Shown one piece after another: positions 60,147-64,000 of a stretch of 64,000 bases of DNA. Within the stretch, counting starts at the first letter, position 1, and every line of letters begins with the position of its first letter. The translations under genes and the position numbers were made by a program. The stretch is from Ectobius pallidus. Lineage: Eukaryota > Arthropoda > Insecta > Blattodea > Ectobiidae. Under the pieces are notes generated by a model. It made no database searches and was not told the DNA's origin. It saw only the letters and a list, made by a program, of their open reading frames with translations. Location: contig CAXKWD010000007.1 of NCBI GenBank assembly GCA_964059195.1, positions 154,303,269 through 154,367,268 on the forward strand, in the 5' to 3' direction.

Positions 60147-60418
60147 TAATCCATAAATATATAATCAACTTTTTCTTGTAGAAGTATTCTAAACTAGCAG
60201 GTACCTGCAGCTTAAAACTTACTCCCATAAACTTTTTTTGTGTGATAGAAGGCATTCGATTTTCGCTATCCAGTCCGATAGTGCAGTCATCCTGCCATCT
60301 CTTGGCAGCTAATGGCACTTGGTTCAGCAGGTTACGCAAGAGGCATGGTGTACGGGACAAATATAATTATCCCACCCCAACTCGTGTGGAAGATATTTAC
60401 AACGCTACTCAGTGCTAA

Positions 60419-60420
<2 letters not shown>

Positions 60421-60470
<50 letters not shown>
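60421..60470. repeat. Perfect poly-T run of 50
   Basis: Fifty consecutive T with no interruption. It could be the poly-A tail of a minus-strand retroposed unit or an assembly-length artefact. The sequence to its right shows no recognised retrogene. Confidence 0.95.
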
Positions 60471-60474
<4 letters not shown>

Positions 60475-60583
60475 GGGGAACCCTAAATTTATATGCAGGT
60501 ATTTATTTTTAATTTTATGATACCAAATATTACAGTCAAATTACCTTTTCAAATGAATCAGACAGAAATTATATTACGATAAC

Positions 60584-61038
60584 TAGGGGGCGGATTTCTA
60601 TGACATGTCATATTTTTCCCCTTTGCATTATTTCAGGTTCCCGACCAATTTAAACCCGATTCCAAGCATCGTGGTGAAAATGGAAGGCTTTTGTTGTGCA
60701 TATAACTGCATATTTAGGAAATTTTCAACTATTGTAGCATATTTAGTATGAATATTCATGTTTAGGTCATATTTAGTGCATATTTGTGTGCATGTTAAAG
60801 ACATGTTGAAGTTTCATATCATATTTTGTAAATTTTGCATTATGCAAAGGATTACAGATATTTTAAATAATTAACAATATATTTTAATAAAATAAATTGT
60901 AATGAAACTTAAAAATATATACATAATTTGCAAGTGGTAAAGTCATATTTTAAATTTTACTGGTCATATTTTAATGTTTTTTAGGTCATAAATGCATGCA
61001 TATATCCTATTTTTTAGGTCATAGAAATCCGCCCCCTA
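60584..61038. mobile_element. Non-autonomous hAT family H1, copy 3
   Basis: TIRs TAGGGGGCGGATTTCTATGA and TCATAGAAATCCGCCCCCTA; the interior is collinear with 22931-23381. The 8-bp flanks differ (ACGATAAC versus CTAATAAT), so the TSD has decayed or the copy is recombinant. Confidence 0.88.
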
Positions 61039-61689
61039 CTAATAATGATTCATTTTTTTAAAAGTGTTGCCAAAATATAGATTTCAAAATCATGTGTCTT
61101 TTTCCTCCTGCGTTTTATGCCGGAACGATGAAGAGAATATTTTTACTTTGCCAGAGCGCCATTCAGCACTGACACAGTCGTTTTAGATACATGTTAAACA
61201 TTTATTCTCGGAAATAGTAATAGGTACATAAATCTACGATCTTGACATTGGTACAACTTGAAAATGGCGTTTGAGAGCAAAAAATTTCTTCGTCGGTTTT
61301 TTTTTTATAATCCCCATGTCTTTCAGAGATACTGTTTCCGCAACATAAATCATCTCTAGCAATCAGAATTTCACCCCCCTCCCATATTTTAATATCGTCT
61401 CTACTTACTTACTGCAGCAACAGAGGGTAAAAATGTGAAACAAAAATAAGACAGCATATGCATAGCCATCAAACTGCTGAAAGGTGCACAATACCCTAAC
61501 TGCAATTACGAGATTCATTTGCTCAATATTGAATATTCTGCGGGGAAACATTTTATATATTGTGACAGGTAGTTATTGTCCGTTCGCTCTTAGAATGGCC
61601 CTAAGTAAACAAAACAACTGTATCTGTCTCATTCTTAAGTAGATGGTTTGTGGTTTTTAACGACAGAGGTGTACTGCAACTTATAGGCC
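61039..61689. other. Intron sequence; nothing recognised
   Basis: AT-rich, with no termini, RNA genes or coding signal seen. Confidence 0.4.
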
Positions 61690-61860
61690 TGTGACCGTTT
61701 CCGATGTGCCGGAATTTTGTTCCTCCTGTAAATTTACAGACATGGGTCTGTTACATTTATGCACACACAAATGCCCAGATCTGGGCTGGAATCGAACCTT
61801 CGGCACAGAAAGAAAGTTCCATACAAACTTCGCCACTCAGGCTGTCACCATGGGGATTTA
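61690..61860 (-). mobile_element. SINE family C, copy 3
   Basis: GATGTGCCGGAATTTTGTTC ... ATTTATGCACACACAAATGC ... GGAATCGAACCTTCGGCACA matches the units at 34160 and 41330. GGAATCGAACC is a minus-strand B box. Confidence 0.6.
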
Positions 61861-62059
61861 CTATTACTTGTATAAACTTCGCTAATTTCCATTGTGTATT
61901 CATATAAGGATTAAATAATATTTTGCGGTAGCTCAGAGCAAAGAATTTTTATTTTCATAGAGAGAATTGTGACTCTACTGTATGTGGGGGAAATGTATGG
62001 GAAATTGACCTATACACTTTATTTTTCATGTGCAGTTACATATCAAAAAGCTTGTCTCC

Positions 62060-62115
62060 TTAGCTAAGGCCTTGGAGCTGTGGGTTCGAGTCCCGCCTGG
62101 GGCATGGGTGTTTGT
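62060..62115 (+). repeat. tRNA-like SINE head
   Basis: Contains TCCTTAGCTAAGGCCTTGG and a perfect B box GGGTTCGAGTCCC followed by GCCTGGGGC. It is not a complete cloverleaf, so it is read as a SINE remnant. Confidence 0.5.
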
Positions 62116-62279
62116 GTGTAATAAGGAAAAATAAAAAATAAACAAGATAAATAATTCTGGATAATTCGCCTATTTTTAATTGGTAGCCGGCTAAATAAAA
62201 AAATAAATAAAAAGAGATGCGGATTATTCGCAGAAAGTTGATAAATTCAAAAAATAACATGGTACAATGTTTTGCCTCG

Positions 62280-62964
62280 CTCAGTCAATAATGTAGAGGT
62301 GCCACAACCTGTTTGTTTGTTTGTTTGTTTGTTTTTTTTTTCTTTCTTTTACTATCCATTACAATAAACTTAGGCTATTTAATGGGCTTTAACTTTACTT
62401 TATTGCACCGAAACGAGCTAGAAATGATTCACTTCGCTAACGAATGCAAATTGAGTAGCCTACAGCTCCTAAGTAGATAACCTAAAAATTTCTGAGAAAT
62501 ACCTAAACAAATAATTAGTCAATTTCATATTTCCAGTGGTATAAATTATATTTCTACACATCTAGTAGCCTAAACAAATGACATAATTATCTTTTGCCGC
62601 TGACGAACTTTATTTTTTACAGTTTATTACATTTAATACTTAAATAAAATATTTTATATTGGTACTTTTCTTATGTTTTATTATTATTATTATTATTATG
62701 TTTACAATATTTATTAATGGATGTCTCATAGCTAAGGAATTATGAGATCGTTAGTCTGTAATGATGGAAAAGTCATTCTGAAGACAATATAGAAAAAAGA
62801 GTAAAAGAATGAAAATTCCTAAAAAAAATAATGATAATAAAATAAAATATAAAAAAATAAAAATAAATAAGAAAGACAGAACAAACGACGAAAAAATTCA
62901 CAATGAAAGTAGGCTATTTTTGTTCGTTTTGAGGCGATACAATTGTATACTACATCCTATGTCT
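62280..62964. other. Simple repeats, no gene
   Basis: (GTTT)n followed by T10 (62308-62340), (ATT)n (62677-62699) and an A-rich stretch (62818-62880). The region 62700-62830 is similar to 50330-50430 (GAAAAGTCATTCTGAAGACA, AAAGAATGAAAATTCCT). Confidence 0.5.
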
Positions 62965-63215
62965 GGGGTACGCCATAGCGTAGTGGTTGAGGCGCTGCGC
63001 TACGAACCGTCGCGGGTTCGATTCCCGATGAGGTCGTTGAGATTTTTCAATTGGCCTAATCCTTCTGGTGGCACTATGGCCCTGGACTCAGCCTCTACCA
63101 GAAATGAGTACCAGGAGCAATCCTGGGGGCAAAGGCGGCCGGTGCATAAAGGCTGACAACCTTACCACCTTCATGTGCCGAATGTCCAAAATCTGGAACC
63201 CTCTGGGTTTACTTT
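62965..63215 (+). mobile_element. SINE family A, plus strand, with 14-bp TSD
   Basis: The head GGGGTACGCCATAGCGTAGT includes the A box (TAGCGTAGTGGTTGAGG), and the B box is GGGTTCGATTCCC. The body is complete up to CCCTCTGGGTTTACTTT. The direct repeat TACATCCTATGTCT / TACATCCTATGCCT (62951-62964, 63216-63229; one mismatch) indicates a recent insertion about 150 bp before the exon 6 acceptor. Confidence 0.93.
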
Positions 63216-63382
63216 TACATCCTATGCCTGTAAGGTCTTAGAAAACATTCCTAGCCCTATTTCTGTATAGTAGGCTACCCGAGTCTTGTTACACAAAACA
63301 CATTTGGTTATATATTGTTATATCTTTTGTATTGGCTTAATTGAGACTTTATAGTAACGATCTTGTTCTATCTGTGTTGCAG

Positions 63383-63602
63383 AATGTAAACAACACATCA
63401 CAGCAGTCGTCAGACAACAAAAACGACGGTATTGTCGTTCGCATGGATGTGTCCCAAGCTATAGACCTCGTGGACAGCGAATCTTCTTGTGGTATCAACA
63501 AGGATTTCTGCATGGAGATCACGAAAACGTTGACAGATACTCTAGTAACTAAGAAAGATAAAAGTTCGTCAGTGGCGATGGATAATCGTGTCTTCGTACA
63601 AG
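63383..63602 (+). CDS. Exon 6 of the same gene; gene continues beyond the window
   Basis: The acceptor TCTGTGTTGCAG (AG 63381-63382) and donor CAAG|GTAAAT (intron from 63603) bound 220 nt, entering in phase 0 and leaving in phase 1. It encodes about 73 residues: NVNNTSQQSSDNKNDGIVVR, then MDVSQAIDLVDSESSCGINK and DFCMEITKTLTDTLVTKKDK, ending DNRVFVQ. It contains two cysteines and predicted helices (SQAIDLV, CMEITKTLTDTLV). No stop precedes the donor, so at least one more exon is expected past 64000. A young SINE with an intact TSD ends about 150 bp before the acceptor. No homologous family is recognised. Confidence 0.82.
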
Positions 63603-64000
63603 GTAAATTAAGATAGTGGGTTGCTTACCAACTTGCAGGCACCTGCCTCTCTTCTTGTCTTTCCATCTATCCGTGTTTGTGTAGATGAACTTGTGATGTC
63701 TGCACTTAGAAATTAAACACTTCACTTTATCCATTACAATTTATAGATTGCATTTCCGAACCGCGTATTGAAAATAAATCGCACACGACAAGAAAACCAA
63801 CGTGACTGATAGCAAGGCACACGGAACCATCTTACCAACCAATGCAGCCACCTTCCTGCAGCTATTACCAACTTATGCATCACGCGCTTGATTAGGCCGC
63901 TGAATAAAATTTAGTTCCTATTAATTATTATGTTGATATAGCTTATTTATATCGGTCAGAGGGAGCTGATCATATTAAGTACCACTCGCCTTCCACAGCT
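63603..64000. other. Start of the intron after exon 6
   Basis: No repeat terminus was recognised. The last bases (CGCCTTCCACAG|CT, AG at 63997-63998) could be a splice acceptor, but the window ends before any exon could be tested. Confidence 0.3.

Noticed and set aside
62060..62115. Functional tRNA gene
   Set aside because: Only the B-box half is convincing; no complete cloverleaf.
63984..64000. Next exon acceptor (CCTTCCACAG)
   Set aside because: Only two bases follow before the window ends, so no frame or coding test is possible.

Overview
The window looks like a stretch of a large, AT-rich, transposon-dense animal genome, most likely an insect. The reasons are tRNA-derived SINEs with A/B boxes, 3' ends of several non-LTR retrotransposons with insect-type C-termini, mariner and hAT DNA-transposon remains with exact target-site duplications (TSDs), many microsatellites, kilobase-scale introns with GT-AG borders, and no bacterial gene organisation. 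Frequent GGCCTA words and the repeat style remind me of polyneopteran insects such as cockroaches and termites. That placement is inference only.

The single protein-coding locus I can support is one plus-strand gene running from about 21.7 kb to beyond 63.6 kb. I assemble six exons: 21719-21937, 32852-33025, 45607-46669, 48823-49037, 58670-58883 and 63383-63602. All have consensus splice borders, and the intron phases are 2, 2, 0, 2, 0 and then 1, so one open frame of about 700 codons runs through all six (2105 nt). Introns are 10.9, 12.6, 2.2, 9.6 and 4.5 kb. The predicted protein is Pro/Cys/His/basic-rich at its visible N-terminal end. A helical acidic segment follows, then a long Ser/Arg/Glu/Tyr-rich degenerate repeat region, then acidic helical segments. 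I recognise no family. The 5' end (unless the ATG at 21741 is the start) and the 3' end are not resolved, and the 3' end lies outside the window.

Layout. 1-21 kb is intergenic or upstream intron: a 0.9-kb TIR element (4.15-5.05), a palindromic mariner-derived MITE (5.83-6.24), a LINE interrupted by a head-to-head SINE dimer (6.99-7.60), a decayed hAT inserted in a SINE (10.2-11.7), an inverted SINE pair (11.9-13.3), a LINE tail (14.65-14.95) and a tandem repeat with a hairpin (20.2-20.7). 21-33 kb holds exons 1 and 2, a foldback, TA-flanked and hAT MITEs, and a mariner C-terminus. 33-45.6 kb is a long intron with SINEs, LINE 3' ends, hAT MITEs and two large palindromic MITEs. 45.6-49 kb holds exons 3 and 4. 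49-58.7 kb is an intron with nested hAT MITEs, a palindromic MITE, LINE/Penelope fragments and a 798-bp element with a 21-bp minisatellite. 58.7-64 kb holds exons 5 and 6, a nested MITE, a 50-nt poly-T run and a young SINE.

The most notable theme is how closely repeats abut the splice sites of this unrecognised gene. A LINE tail ends about 20 bp before exon 2, an (ATT)n tract forms the 3' end of the intron before exon 4, and the minisatellite element ends 59 bp before exon 5. At least five families of non-autonomous hAT-like or foldback elements are intact enough to read their TIRs, and most show TSDs.
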